Of a stretch of DNA of 64,000 nucleotides, positions 32,200 through 45,360 are shown piece after piece. Origin of the DNA: Cruorifilaria tuberocauda (lineage: Eukaryota > Nematoda > Chromadorea > Rhabditida > Onchocercidae). The stretch covers positions 31,428 through 95,427 of the forward strand of contig JABVXU010000203.1 of assembly GCA_013365365.1 (NCBI GenBank), written 5' to 3'. Under the pieces are notes generated by a model. That model was not told the DNA's origin. It saw nothing but the letters and a program-made list of their open reading frames with translations, and made no database searches. The number at the start of each line of letters is the position of its first letter. Position 1 is the stretch's first letter. The translations under genes were made by a program, and so were the position numbers.

Positions 32200-35100
32200 T
32201 CAAGCCACAAAAGTTCTTTTACATTCTGAACTGCAAAAAATTTCCTCATTTTTGACGATGAACCTCTGATTCAGCAACACCTTGCTACAGCATTTGCATC
32301 TGAAAAAAATTTGCAAAAAAATATTACCAAAAGTATTTAGATTGTATCCTGTTATAGAATCTTGTATTAATCAGTCATGACTGTGTGCTTTTGAAAGATG
32401 GGCATTACATATTCTTTTCTAAAGTCAATTCGAAAAAAAACGACAACTAACCGGAAACAATCGTCTCCAGCATGCCAATGTAGGTCTTTGAATGAAATCC
32501 GTTGTTGATCAGGTGCTATTTTGATGAAGCAAAAGCGGCAAGTCTATATATATAAATTTTACAAGCTATCTAACGTGAAAAAAATTTTGATTTAATTGCA
32601 CGAGTTTATTCTGACTGCAGAATTACCCACCGCTAGAAGTCAACAAAATTTTTTCCAACGTGCTAAAATGCAAAGGTTATTAATAAAGATATATATAAAA
32701 AACATTTCAGAGCCCACCTTAGCATATTTTTCCATATAACAATTGAAGCAATAAGGTTGCTCATCTTTCATCATATAACGATGGCCACCGAGTTGCATAT
32801 CGCATCCAAAACAACAAAAATGATCCAAGTGCCAGCTTTTATCCTCAGCAAAAGTATATTCTTTCGAGAAAATAAGCTTAAAATGTTCTGCCTGTTACTA
32901 CTGGCAACTAAAAAACTTTCAAGAAGTGAGGAATATTCAGTATTCCACAGTATTGTTTTCGATTATGACTGCAGAATAAATGTGGTTATTAATGAGTCCT
33001 TAAAATGTAGACAGTGTAAGTCATCAAATGGTTCCATTTAATCTTTAGTCGTCAAAGCATTCCATTCAATTTACTCACTGGTTCGGCTACTAATAGCGAA
33101 GAGTTCCTGTTACCTACTACGCATCCCAAAGGAAACACATGTAAAAGACAAGTTTTGTTTGTGCAAATTTTCGTAGAATTTCTAAATAAGAGAACTAGCC
33201 TCATCACAACCGGAACATCTCGGATAGACAGAATCGCCGAAATGACGGCCGCAATAATAAATACCATTCTTATAGAAATAGAGAAGGTCCACAAGTCTCT
33301 GATTGCAAATATGGCATTTGAAGCAGTTTACATGCCACATTTCCTAAAAAATTTGATTGTTTGTGAGCCATACAAGAAGTACTTTAAAATATTAACTTGT
33401 AGAGGATTAAAAAAACTAACATCTGCTAATCCATGATCTGTCACAACAGCGACTTCTCCAATTTGTAAATTCTTATGGCAAAACTGACACTTCTAAAATT
33501 CAAAACTTCTAATAGCTGTTTGGTGAAAAAAAAAACTACTTTTGGCAAATAATTAATGGTAAATAAAGCTGTATGTTTTTCACCAGCTTTCCAAACAACA
33601 AATAAGGAACGTTTATAGATGAGATTAAGTACGAAGAAAATACTTTGAATGCAATAACGAAAGTTTTAGCTAACCCCATAATCGCTTTGCAGACCAATGC
33701 TTCCAGCACCGTTCGATTCGGGTGCCGTAGTCTTCCAGCTGTTATTTAATGTATTCAGTTCAGAAAATTCAATCAACTTACCCACACCAACAATCTGAAT
33801 TTCTCAAAACATATTAACTGTCAATCATTATTCCTTTTGATCTGAATAAAAAACAAATAAAAGACAAGGAAGAATCAAGTGTGCTAACAATGTTTGATAA
33901 TTAGTACAGAGCCGAATCTGATAACGGTTCGACTACAACTCAAAGTATCACATTATAGACATTAGAATTAGAATGGACAATGCAACGAACCTTTTCCTTT
34001 ACTGTATTTACATATTTTGCGTGCTCTTTCCTATCCGATTCAGTTTTCAGAGATTTCGCAGCAGACGCGTCAGAGTCATGATGCGGCAACTGAAGAGAAA
34101 GAATCATATGAGAAAACAAACGCGAACAAAACTTGATCAAAATAATATGAATTCAAAGGTATCATGTGAAGCTTTCAAATTTGATTTTGCCCATAAAAAG
34201 AAAAAGAGGTGAAAAAAATGAAAAATTTAAGACTGTGTATAATAGGATCAATGGCATGAAAGATCAGAAAGAAGTAAAATTGCATTTCTAAATTGAATTT
34301 CAGATAAATGACTCTACTGAACTTCAAAGAAAAGATTCTATGAAAAAATAAGATCGCTTATAAACAAAGTGAATGCAGTTAAGGACAGATGAGAACTATA
34401 ATTCCAATATCCTCAAACCTGATGTTGCAATTTGTGACGCCGATCTAGAGCACCTTCAGTGTCAGCAATGGGACGTTCATTTTCTGGAAGAGCATTGAAG
34501 TATTTCTCAGCTAATACTCTGTCAGTTGTTGGAACCCACGTGTATTCCGACATTTTGTTTTTCTCTTTAATATCTTCAAGTTTCACATTGTACATTGATT
34601 CCAGTCTGATTTTCTGGAGGTTAATCAAGATGATACAAAATTATTTTGTACAACTAATTCCAAATATTCTTAAATTAAAGTATAATTACTTCTAGTAATA
34701 TACATATATAACTTCTTCACATGAAAACTGCAGACCTCCAGTTTAGCATTAGGCACATTATAAGCCTTTCTCGAGTTCAGTAATGAAGGTGATGGCGGAT
34801 GTAAACGCAATCTGCTCTCAAACTCGGGTATGAAATCAAATAAACGACCTGCAGAAAAAATCAGCAATATTTAATACATTGGTTTGTAATCAGCTGAAAA
34901 GTATGATTAAATAAATATGCACCAGTGTATTTCCAAACATCGAAGCTATGTTTGATCGAAACGCTTAAGATTTTAAATAAAATGAACGAATATAATCAGC
35001 AAAGGATGAAACAAGAACCTATCACTATTTGACCATGGTCCATGTTTCTTGGTAATATTACGTCATGATCATCCATCCTGCAGGAACATACTTTACACAT

Positions 35101-35578
35101 TTTCCTGCAAAAAGTTTCCACATTATTTTCGCAATGCAGCAAAGGAATATGAAAAGATATTTTTATCAAAAGCCATAAAAATCACCTCCAGTAATGTAAA
35201 TCAAGGCCCGGACAATCACACTTTAAACAACGAGAACCCGCACCGATTTCATGGCATAATATATTCTGAAAACACTTACTCATTAAATATCCGCAATAAT
35301 TTTATACATTTTATGAACAAGTAAAACATGCAGTGCAATTTTTTCATCATGAAATCAACGTTAGAAACATTAAATATTCATCTCATCATATAGAAAATAT
35401 AAAGATAGCTTAATGTTCACTCACTGATAAAAAAATTGTAAACCGCCAATCCTCGGGGAACTGTGTTTGCAGTTCACTTCAAAGTAAACAACAAATAGCA
35501 AACCTTAGGTTTATTTTCAAGTTTGAAAATATCTGGATTGACGTGAGCACCACGACGACAATCCACTTCACTGGTCAT
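32200..35578 (-). CDS. TES: Testin (PET plus three LIM domains)
   Basis: Twelve exons: 35578-35504, 35265-35186, 35104-35019, 34848-34736, 34613-34419, 34089-33991, 33794-33676, 33492-33421, 33343-33200, 32876-32718, 32543-32452 and 32299-32200, about 444 aa (human 421). The start ATG (MTSEVDCRRGAHVNPDIF) follows an in-frame TAA. An N-terminal cysteine-rich region reads GSRCLKCDCPGLDLHYW then CKVCSCRMDDHDVILP. The PET domain includes YTWVPTTDRVLAEKYFNALP. LIM1 contains CQFCHKNLQIGE and CHICNQRLVDLLYFYKNG; LIM2 starts CSGCDELIFSKEYTFAEDKSW; LIM3 ends CSSECKRTFVA. Testin is a focal-adhesion and junction protein that binds actin regulators such as zyxin and Ena/VASP. The joint of the 33676-33794 exon to LIM1 is a base uncertain in my reading. 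The exon 9 donor appears to be GC (see findings). Confidence 0.93.
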
Positions 35579-38500
35579 TACTTAACCATTCAACATATGG
35601 AACCAGTTACAAATAGACTATCGTCGTGGACACCACCATATCGTAATCATTTGTTAATATATTGCTATGCTGTAATAGAAAGCACTGATCAAAGAGCTGT
35701 CAAGATTCATCTTTTGTTAATATTTTACTGCAAAAATGAGAAAAAAAGAAAGCAGAAAAACAATATAAAAAATGACATAGTTCTTCAAACAGAAATATGA
35801 TAACGTTAAACTTCAAAATAAACAACAAGTAAAATAGTCCAAATAGGAATAAGCAAACTTACAACTTATAAGCAAACTTGAAAAGTTTTCGAAATACTAT
35901 CATTTTCTTCACGAATTGATAAATGAAAAGCAAAAAAGAAAAAAAAACGATGATTCAGAGTACCTTTAATCGTTTCAAACTGCAACGGTTGCCATCTTCC
36001 GAAGGATGTTTGTAATTATTCCAATCTTGCATTCAGGAGAAAAAGAGGCTATTTCTCTTTCTTCTAAAAAATGAATCGGTGAAATTTAGATGTAAATGTG
36101 AAATCATTCTGCTCAACAAGACACTATAAAGATTAATTTAATTAACATTTCTATTACAGAGAAAAAATAAATCAAATAAAAAAAAATAAAAGATGCAACA
36201 AATTATATTTCCCTCATATTTCTTTATTGATTGTGAAATATCTCAATAATAAGAGAAATAGCAAATCGAAAATTTCCGTAAATTAGCAATCTTAAATACG
36301 CTTAAATTATACGAAGTTCAACTATGAAGGAAACATGAAAAAAGAGGAAATAAGGCCATGATATCCAAAAATGAATAGCGAAAACTATCGTAAGGAAGTG
36401 ATAAATAATAACTTATAAATTTATTTAACAAGACAGTGATAAGCCATTCGTGATATGATAAGCAATTTGCTAAGGAAATAACTGAAAATTAGTTGATTTA
36501 TTTACTAGTTTGTATCGTCATGATGATTGATACTTGAATACAGGTATATTTTATGCTCTGTGACACTCTTTTACCTCTTACAACCCATATAACCTTAACC
36601 TTCTCTCTAGCATTACATTCATACGGTAAAAGAAAACAAAATTACAATGATTTGAAACCGAACTGAAACATTTCTAATTATTATCATTGTGTTGTGTAAT
36701 ACATTGACTGAGTCATCGTGATAATATCAGTTCCTTCTTCAATTTGGCCTATTCCCAACATTATATTTCTTACTTTTTCTCTGCACGAATAACCATTATA
36801 AAAGGAATCATTGTTCGTTTCTCTTCTTCTCTCTCTCTCTTTCTTTTCTTTCTCCTTCCTCTCTTCTTTTCCATGCAACAAGTTTAATAAATAAAAAATC
36901 TTAAGAATCTTTGTTTAATCCATCCAAATCATGTAGGCATTGTGTGCTAGGATTTTTGCTTAATCCATCTGGATGAAATCATAAAATCTCTTGCAAATAT
37001 ATATGAATAACTTATTTACCATAGATACAATCACATCTTCTCTCTATTCTTCTATTAATTGTCCCTTATGAAAGCTTTGAAATTATTCATTGAAGGTCAT
37101 CTCATCATCGGTTTACTATTGATGATTGTTATGCTTGCTACTCGTCAGATGATTGTCCATTTATGGAAATGTTCCCTATTGTTAATGTTGACCTAACCCT
37201 TCATAACAATAGAGTAAATTTTATTCCTTGATCTATCTCTTATAACATGTTACTGTATAATTCTGTACTTCCCTCTCTCTTATATGAGTGGCAATTTTGG
37301 TGTCACAACCGGTAATCCGACACAACGAAAGGAAGTATTATTGAATGTTTAATTGTGCTATTTCGATCAATTTCGATGAAATAGCACAGAATCAAATAGT
37401 TCCTCAATTTTCTTGTCACTTTTAATCATAATGGTTGGATGAAAGGATGAAAATGTTGAGTAATAAAAAGCAGGAAAGAGTAAATTTGGAAATATTGAAA
37501 ATGAAAAAAAAAACGAAAATATAAGGAGTTTTTATTATATTTCCTGAATTTTAATATAAAAAATACAACATCTTATAAGTTTATTCGTACAGCATAATTC
37601 AAACATTAATATAATAAAGTAATAAATGAAATTACAACATTATGATCGTTTTTCTCATAATATTCTCTGTTAAGAGTTAATTTGAAATTATCACTGATGA
37701 TAACCAGTCATTATAATACCTGTGTTTTCATTTTTATCCCAGCAATTATTCTTGCTTTTCCGTTATGAAGAACTACTGAATGAAGATTTATTTTAAATAG
37801 ATGATAAAATTTATTTCAAACAAATAATAAATTAAAAGAATAGAAAAATTAATGAAAAATGTAATAAATTTGAAAATATTACAGGAAAAAAAATTACGTC
37901 CTTTTTTGGACATAGATTGATAATGTTCACTGAAAATTATTATTTAACTTCACAATGAATAAATCGATAATGTAAGTGAGGCAAATTCTTATTGATACCA
38001 TGCGGATTACTGACAACTTCATATAGATAATAATCAAATGTGTATTCAATCCAGAATGGTTCATTCCGATTACTACAGTACTGATAATTCAGGGAATAGC
38101 GATAATTAAGTTAAAATCATGAAATGTTGTATTTAAACAGTTAAAAATTGAAAATAACTTAAACTGAAGTTATAATATAAATATATAAAATGCAGATATA
38201 TCCATATATTACTTAATTTAAATTAAAATCCTGTTTAAATGAAAGCAACTGAAATTAAAAATACACATCAATATGAACTATATGAATTAATTTCAAAAAA
38301 AGATCACTTTTTAGATGTAGGTAAATCACAATTAACATATCACATGCAGTTTAGAAATCCATTGAAAAAAAGCTGATAAATTTGTTTTGAGATAATAAAA
38401 GGAGCACAACTTGTATTTTTGCAGTGTGATTACGAAATCTTGTGAATTTCTCTTCTTGTTACAAATTATAAATTCTCACTGAACCATTTTCTAATCAGAC

Positions 38501-41500
38501 TATTTCTTTTTTGATTCCCCAACGAACTTTGCAGTATTTCTGGCCATTCTACTAGTTTTATTTTGAAATACATATCCCAAAATTATCCAGCTAAAAATAT
38601 TCCCACACTTGAACTTTATGAATTTTCTCGGAATATAGTGAGAAAATTTCAAAATCTAGTTTTAAGCAAAAAAAGAAAAAAGTCGGAAAAAGGTTGAATG
38701 AATAATCACTTCGAGATGCAAAAATGAATTCGGCTTGCAACTCCAGTAAATATTTGATTTTAATACTACCACAACCTTTACACATATAAGATTGAATAAA
38801 ATTGAATCAGATGGTGTAACTTACAAATTCTTCCACAGTTTAATATTTCAAAATTTTAGCTAAAACTAAAATGACAGAAGGAATAATTTACTTGATTTAA
38901 TTCATCCAAACTTAATTCAGTTTTCACATTATTTACTCATTATTCCATTTATAATGAAGGAAGAAATAATCACAGAATTTATCACCATCCATTTTGGAAC
39001 ATGTATTACAGTGCATGGAATTATGAATTAAATGTTTAAGAACCATACAACTTCAATATGTACAAAAATTTAAACTAAAATTCAGATTTTAAAAGAAGTT
39101 GAAAAATGTTGGAAATGAATAGTGGAGTAAATTTCAGAAAAATGTTAATAAAAGCATCCAATACTTACTCATTCATAAATGATTGTTTCAGGTTTACAGT
39201 TTACTTTGTTACTTCAAATATTTGTTATAATATTTTAATGATATCTCCCGGCAAGTATCCAATGAATTGACTGTTAAAAATGTTTCGACAAAATAGTCGA
39301 CAATCAATACAGATGAAATGATACTGATCACGTAGTTAAACAATTTTTAAAATTTTATTGGAATATTAATTGATAGCGTGTAAGCAACAATAACAATTAT
39401 AAATAATCCTATGAGTTCCTAAACAAAAAATTCAAACTAAAGATAATAACAAAGGCAATAACAACTGCATGGTTCTGCACTGTCAACAAACAAATACTTG
39501 AAAAACCATTACCAAATTTTTACGTGATTCTTAATCCGAATTTTGGTTCTTCACTAGAACAGTCGTATTCTGCACGTCTTGTTTTTATAATTAATGCTGC
39601 AAAGACTTCAGAATAATATAGAATTCGGCTTGTTTGAAAATTATTAATATAGGAATAAGGACATAATAAGCGGCAGTTGTAAGATGATATGATAGTTTGA
39701 GAGATGGATGTTTCGTAATAAAATTAAATTCGGAAAAATTCATGTAGGTGAATTTCCAAATAATTGTAGTGCCATTAAAATATCAGATTCTTATTTCTAA
39801 CGCATGGAAATATTTTGAAAAATGATATGAATTTCAAATAATTTTAGCGTAGATCTCGAACTCGAATGTTAGTTTTCTGCCTATGCGGTAAAACCACACT
39901 CATTCAAAATATTTTTGTGGAAACAATTTTTCCTTAATAAGTTCGATTTTAAAAAATTCTCAATCTTTTCCATTGTTTCCGAGTCGATTTTGATCAAAGA
40001 AAACTCAAGAATTGGTTAAATATAGAATGGTTAGATATATCCACATGATTAATTCAATCAGTTATTGTCTGCGAAAATGACGAAATCTAGTTTTCCAGAT
40101 CGTTCGCTTATTTTTTTCTGTCCTTCCTTTTTTTATAATTAAATCAATTCGTAATGCAATGATTAAATCTTCTATTTATAACTTAAGTGAGTAAAACGTG
40201 TTGCTGTCAAATAACGCACGGATTGATTACTTATTAAAAGTTTTAACAAACACACTTAGCGAGGTAGCGACGAAAATTGAAGCTATAAGTCAAAATGTAA
40301 ACGATTAGTCAGTTAACTTAATGTCTCGTCAATGCTTTACTGGCCACTTTTTGGAGGGAAAGAAAATTTAGCGGTATTTGAATTATAGATTTAATTAATT
40401 TAACTCATTCGAAAACTTGCAATCTACGATTATGGAATTAGGGTTGTTCTTGGCGACCTTTACGATGTGAAGAGACACATTTCAATTCAGAAACAGCGAA
40501 CAAATCCATATTTTTTTGTTATGACGGCGAAGAATTTTTTATTGTTAGCGATCTGATAATGGCAAAAATTATCCGTCTCTAATTTCTTGAAATAAAAAAA
40601 TTGACCAATGAAATTCTTTTTTACTTAGTTATTACGAATAAAATGATCAATAGGGATGAACGATTGGAAAAAAAAGTAGATATCATCGAGATTTGCAGCA
40701 ACAGATTATTTTTCGCATTATTCCTCTTAAAAATAATATTATTTCTACGAAAGAACAAATGAAACGTTTGAACATAGACAATATAAAATTATTTGATTAA
40801 ATGAATGTGAAAGATTGAGATCAGACTAACGAGTGAAACTGATGCTGAAAATTTTTACAAAAAATAAAATTAATCCTTAAAAGATGTTGCAAAATCAAAA
40901 TAATTTAACATGACAGATAATAAAGGTAGATAATAAAGGAGAATGCTATCAACTAACCGGTTATTAATTCCATTAATGGGGAAGGATATTTCTAGAGTGT
41001 GTGGAGTAGAGTTAAGGGGTTTAGTTACTTGAAGATAGCAAACACTTGCACAGCTCTATGGAACTGGCGAATGCACGGATAGGAGAGGAACCGTGAATTC
41101 ATCTAGTGCCATTGAGTATGTGCCAGTAGCAGTTCACATTTCGTCCATCCATTCCATATTCGGATCGATAGCGGATGAAGTATATCATATTCTTTTCCAT
41201 AATTGTAATAATATGCACAGCCAATTCAAAATGCCTTGAGAAATAAACAGAAAATTAGAAGATGAGAAAGCAAAAGAAAAAAATGTGAGGATCAGTGCGC
41301 AGAAACACAAGACACAAGAAACGAAATATAACAGCATGAATGGTAGAATCGATAGTCTTCTTTTGAGTCTTCGACGATTTATATTCAACAATAATCACAC
41401 AGATTTCATGCCAAAATCCACTTATCAACCAATAAACCAAAAGAATATATATTTTTCAAATACGTACCTCACTAAATAGATATCCTTTATATTTATCACT

Positions 41501-41865
41501 TTTTTTCCCGCAACATTTTAATTTTTGTATGAATGGATGAAGCATAGAACAGTAAGTGAAACCAATTGATACCAATCTCCTTTCATTCTTTATTCCCCTG
41601 CCTGATATCGTAAGTAAGTAAGTTACACCATCATCGTAAGTTATACCATTATTGTAAGTATGAGACAGTGAAGAGCAACAGCAGCAGCATCTCCTCCCTC
41701 GTCTACGTCGTCGGGACAGCAACAACCACTGTGAGTGACAGCAGGACAATAGCAACTACAACCATTGTCACTGACTCAACAACCAATCTATTTACCCGAC
41801 CAGTCAACCTTCACCGTCCTGTCTCCTCATCACCGCACCGCCATTCACTCATACGCATAATGCAT

Positions 41866-41870
<5 letters not shown>
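35579..41870. other. Long gene-free AT-rich region, left part
   Basis: More than 6 kb with no exon-like segment I can support on either strand. Short ORFs are low-complexity. The left edge upstream of the testin start should hold its promoter. Confidence 0.5.

Positions 41871-41909
<39 letters not shown>
41871..41909. repeat. (CA)n microsatellite
   Basis: About 19 uninterrupted CA units followed by an imperfect ATACACACAGACATA tail. A 188-codon ORF that spans it is a by-product of stop-free simple sequence. Confidence 0.95.
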
Positions 41910-41913
<4 letters not shown>

Positions 41914-42239
41914 ACAGACATATACAAAGAGTGCTTTTGCATACCTCCGCCCTCACCCAATCCTCCGAGCCATCCCTTTTATGCTTCTGACATCAACGAA
42001 AAATCTTCGAGACACTCAACTGACGCTATAATCATTCCCACCTCTTACCACCTTTCCCCGTCCGTTTATATCAACTCTTATTTTCATTTCTACTCTGAGA
42101 CGCTAACTTTCCCTCCTATTTATTCCTCCCTCCTCCCTTTTTACCCTTACTATTTTTACCCAGTTCAATCTCACTATAAACAATTACCGCTTCTTCTCCA
42201 TTTATTATCATTTGAAACTTCACCCATCTCTTAAGCTAC

Positions 42240-42400
42240 AAATGGGTACACGCACACAGACCTATCTTTTAATAACAAGGTGAATTGGCTAGAAATGGGA
42301 CACATACACACGAAACCTATCACTTAATAATGAGGCAGATTAACTACAACAAATAGGTACATAGAAACACCGATCCCTCAATATCGAGGTAGGAGATGTC
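42240..42400. repeat. Three-copy degenerate tandem repeat (53-58 nt)
   Basis: Units begin AAATGGGTACA (42240), AAATGGGACACA (42293) and AAATAGGTACAT (42351). Each is followed by an ACA-rich stretch, a CCTATC.(T/C)TTAATAA-like phrase (CGATCCCTCAATAT in the third) and an AGG motif. Confidence 0.65.
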
Positions 42401-45360
42401 GTGAGGGAGTTTACCTTCAACTGTTCTCGAATTGTTCCGCTTCCTCTCCTACCGTTGTCATCTACTCCCCTCTCCACCAAATGCATCATCATCATACGAT
42501 ATGTCCTTGGGCTGTACCAATTTTGAAAGTTCACTTCATACACCTTCCTCACTCCCCCTCCCCTCTCTCTTTGATCTTCATCCCATATACCTTTTCAACC
42601 AATCCACCTAACCAACTAAACATTTACATATGGGAAGAAGCGTGTGGTGTATACAAACAACTTGAACCCTCAAGCATACAATCATCATCATGCGATCCAT
42701 CCTTTCATTCATTACTATCTTCTCACCAATCAATCTCCCCACCCATATCTCCGTCTATATTTCATTACTCACAAAATCCTATTCTATCATTCATCTGACA
42801 ATTAATGATATCCAAAAATTGAAATTCCCATCAATTTAATTACCACAATACTGGAAATTCATATTAATTATACAAAAATTATGCTGCAACATTGAAGAAA
42901 AAAAAAATTCACCCGAATGATGTGAGAGTTTTATTGTTTTAAAATATATCATTCCTTAGAAAACATACTCATCTTTATTCTTTCTCCTCTCAATCTCTTC
43001 TCAATAGATTATTGCACCACATGTACAGATTGTCTTGCTTAAATAACTCAAATGTATACTTATTTATTTAACAAATTATTCAAGCACTTTTTAAAAAATT
43101 TTTCCAACATGCTTTAAATGAGAAAATTTTGTGACAGAAGGAAGAAGTTAAAAGATAGTCACAGCTGAAATGCAATACCTAATGATTTTTATATCTTTAT
43201 TGATTGGATGTGATGAGTAAAGTTTTCATCGTGTTGGAATGATTAAGCAGAGACAATGAATGGATAGATACCATGTAATGCCTTATCATTTTTAGAAAAA
43301 TTTCACATATATTTTAAATTTCAGCTAATTTTTTTTTCCTTCTCGTTTAAAAAATCGATTAGCAAATGTCTCTCATTTGAATTTTTTTTGTTAAAATCAC
43401 TAATTGCGAATTAAATTCAAGTTCTAGAGAAACTCACTGATTTTCATCATACTGTCACATATTAAAATAAAATTTCATTTTAGTCTGAATTGAAAACAAA
43501 GTAATAGTCTTGAAGTAATTTGTTATTTCATCTTTTTTTTCTCTTAATTTCTCCAACTAGTGGTGCTTTTATCTAATTTTGAAATCGAAATTTTAATCGT
43601 TGTTTTTGAAGAATGAATGGAGAACTGCAAGTAGAGAGCTTTCTGATTTTTAACACTTCTTGGGTGACAACACCTAAAATCGTTTCCTGGATATTTTCAG
43701 AAATTAAAAACAGCAGCCAACATATTGCACTTCCAATTTAATATCAAATACAATGTACTGTAACCCAAAGCAAAGAATCATTTAAACCAGTAATTTTAAA
43801 TTGTCAGTCCCATTTTTTCCTTTCTTAGGTGCATAATTCACCATTAATTTGCGCAAGATGCTACATAAATTCTCCCTTCATCGATTTATTTAGCACACGT
43901 CATTGACAAAAATGTAAACTACAATACTTATTGTAATCATCCATTATTATAGCCTACACTAACAACGAAACCTGAGAAATACAAAGTACCACCGGTTCGA
44001 ATAGAATGATAGAACCACCAAAAGCACGACGCCAGAAAGTCGAACGAGATAACGGAAATCAGCTTATATTCTTATTCTGTTTCCAATACGACAAATTTCA
44101 ATTGGTTTCCTTTTTAGCGCCCATTTTACACCTGTTCATCAAATATTTTGTTACATTACGAATACTTCAAGGTTGTAAATCCATTATCTGCACGGAAATC
44201 ACACTACCACCACGACCGTGTGTGCTAATTTAACACCCGCCACGCAATTAAATCTCTGAATTTCGATACTTTAATGATGTCCTACTGACATATCGTCGAC
44301 AACGAAAACTCTAAAGGCTTTTGATCATGGAGTATGTAGCTTACTCCTTCATTGAGACACAACCACGTCCTACATATTACATCGGTAACCATGAAAAAAA
44401 TTCATGTTGCAAAAGATGATTTATAATATAATTTAGGATTTATATAAACAAATGCCGGTAATAAGCAAGAAAGTTCTTACAGACAGTGCAAAAATTACAA
44501 AATAATCTCATGGAATTAAAAAGGCAAACGTCTTTCTGAGAATACAGCAGTGGTACATATAAAACAGCGCACATCCAAAAACTCTGAAATTAGTCTCAAA
44601 GGTGACTGCTTAACAAATACCAACTCATCCCTTTATCGTTGGAAAAAAGCTACAATTTTATTGCGATTTTTTAAGAGGACCAAGTAGAAAGGATACTTCT
44701 GGACCGTTCCCATGTCTCTCTAATGGCTAACTATGCATGCTGCAGACGAGCTGTAGAATTCGCGGAAGTGAGACTTCGAACTGATCTCTAAACTTTCTTC
44801 GATGATGTAAATTATATATCCGAACTAAAGCACTCTATCAAACAAGCTGCAGATGGTCAGAGGGGGCGCATAACCTCAATATTTAGTATCAAAATATCAG
44901 CATATCAATAAGCATTATACAGAAAGCAACTAGTCAATATGAATAAGAAGGCATAACTCGAAAATGAACATTTTTGAAGAAGTAATTGATAAAAATATAC
45001 CAAATTCGAGCAAATTACTTGCATATTTTTAGAATATAGGTAATTGCAATGCAATTGGGGAATATTGATTGGTTTACGAACAACAAATGAATAAATTGAC
45101 GATACTAAAGAAACTTTTGAAGAAAGAGTTTTCGAATCACAATAAATCCGCAAAATGAATACATACAAATATAAGGAAGTGATTAGACAATGATCAGTAT
45201 GGAACAAAGTTGTGAGCAAAAAACAGTAATGGTTGTGAGTAGTAATAAAAAACGTCAAGCGGCGTCGCACACTACATACAACCCAACAAAACCTGCACAA
45301 TGAGAAAATTTCTCATGAGACATAACCATATGAAGGAAATTTAGTTGTTTTGTGAAATCA
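42401..45360. other. Long gene-free region, right part
   Basis: About 3 kb up to the ARIH2 stop. A slightly more GC-balanced patch at 43950-44880 contains short peptide-like stretches such as MIEPPKARRQKVERDN (44006) with no continuing frame. It may be an old, unrecognisable mobile-element remnant or chance. Confidence 0.4.

Noticed and set aside
41668..42234. 188-codon ORF on the plus strand
   Set aside because: It runs through the CA microsatellite and Ser/Thr/Pro/His-rich simple sequence; there are no domains and no splice context.
44006..44880. Possible transposon remnant
   Set aside because: Only short peptide-like stretches, with no terminal repeats, target-site duplication or recognisable transposase or reverse-transcriptase motif.
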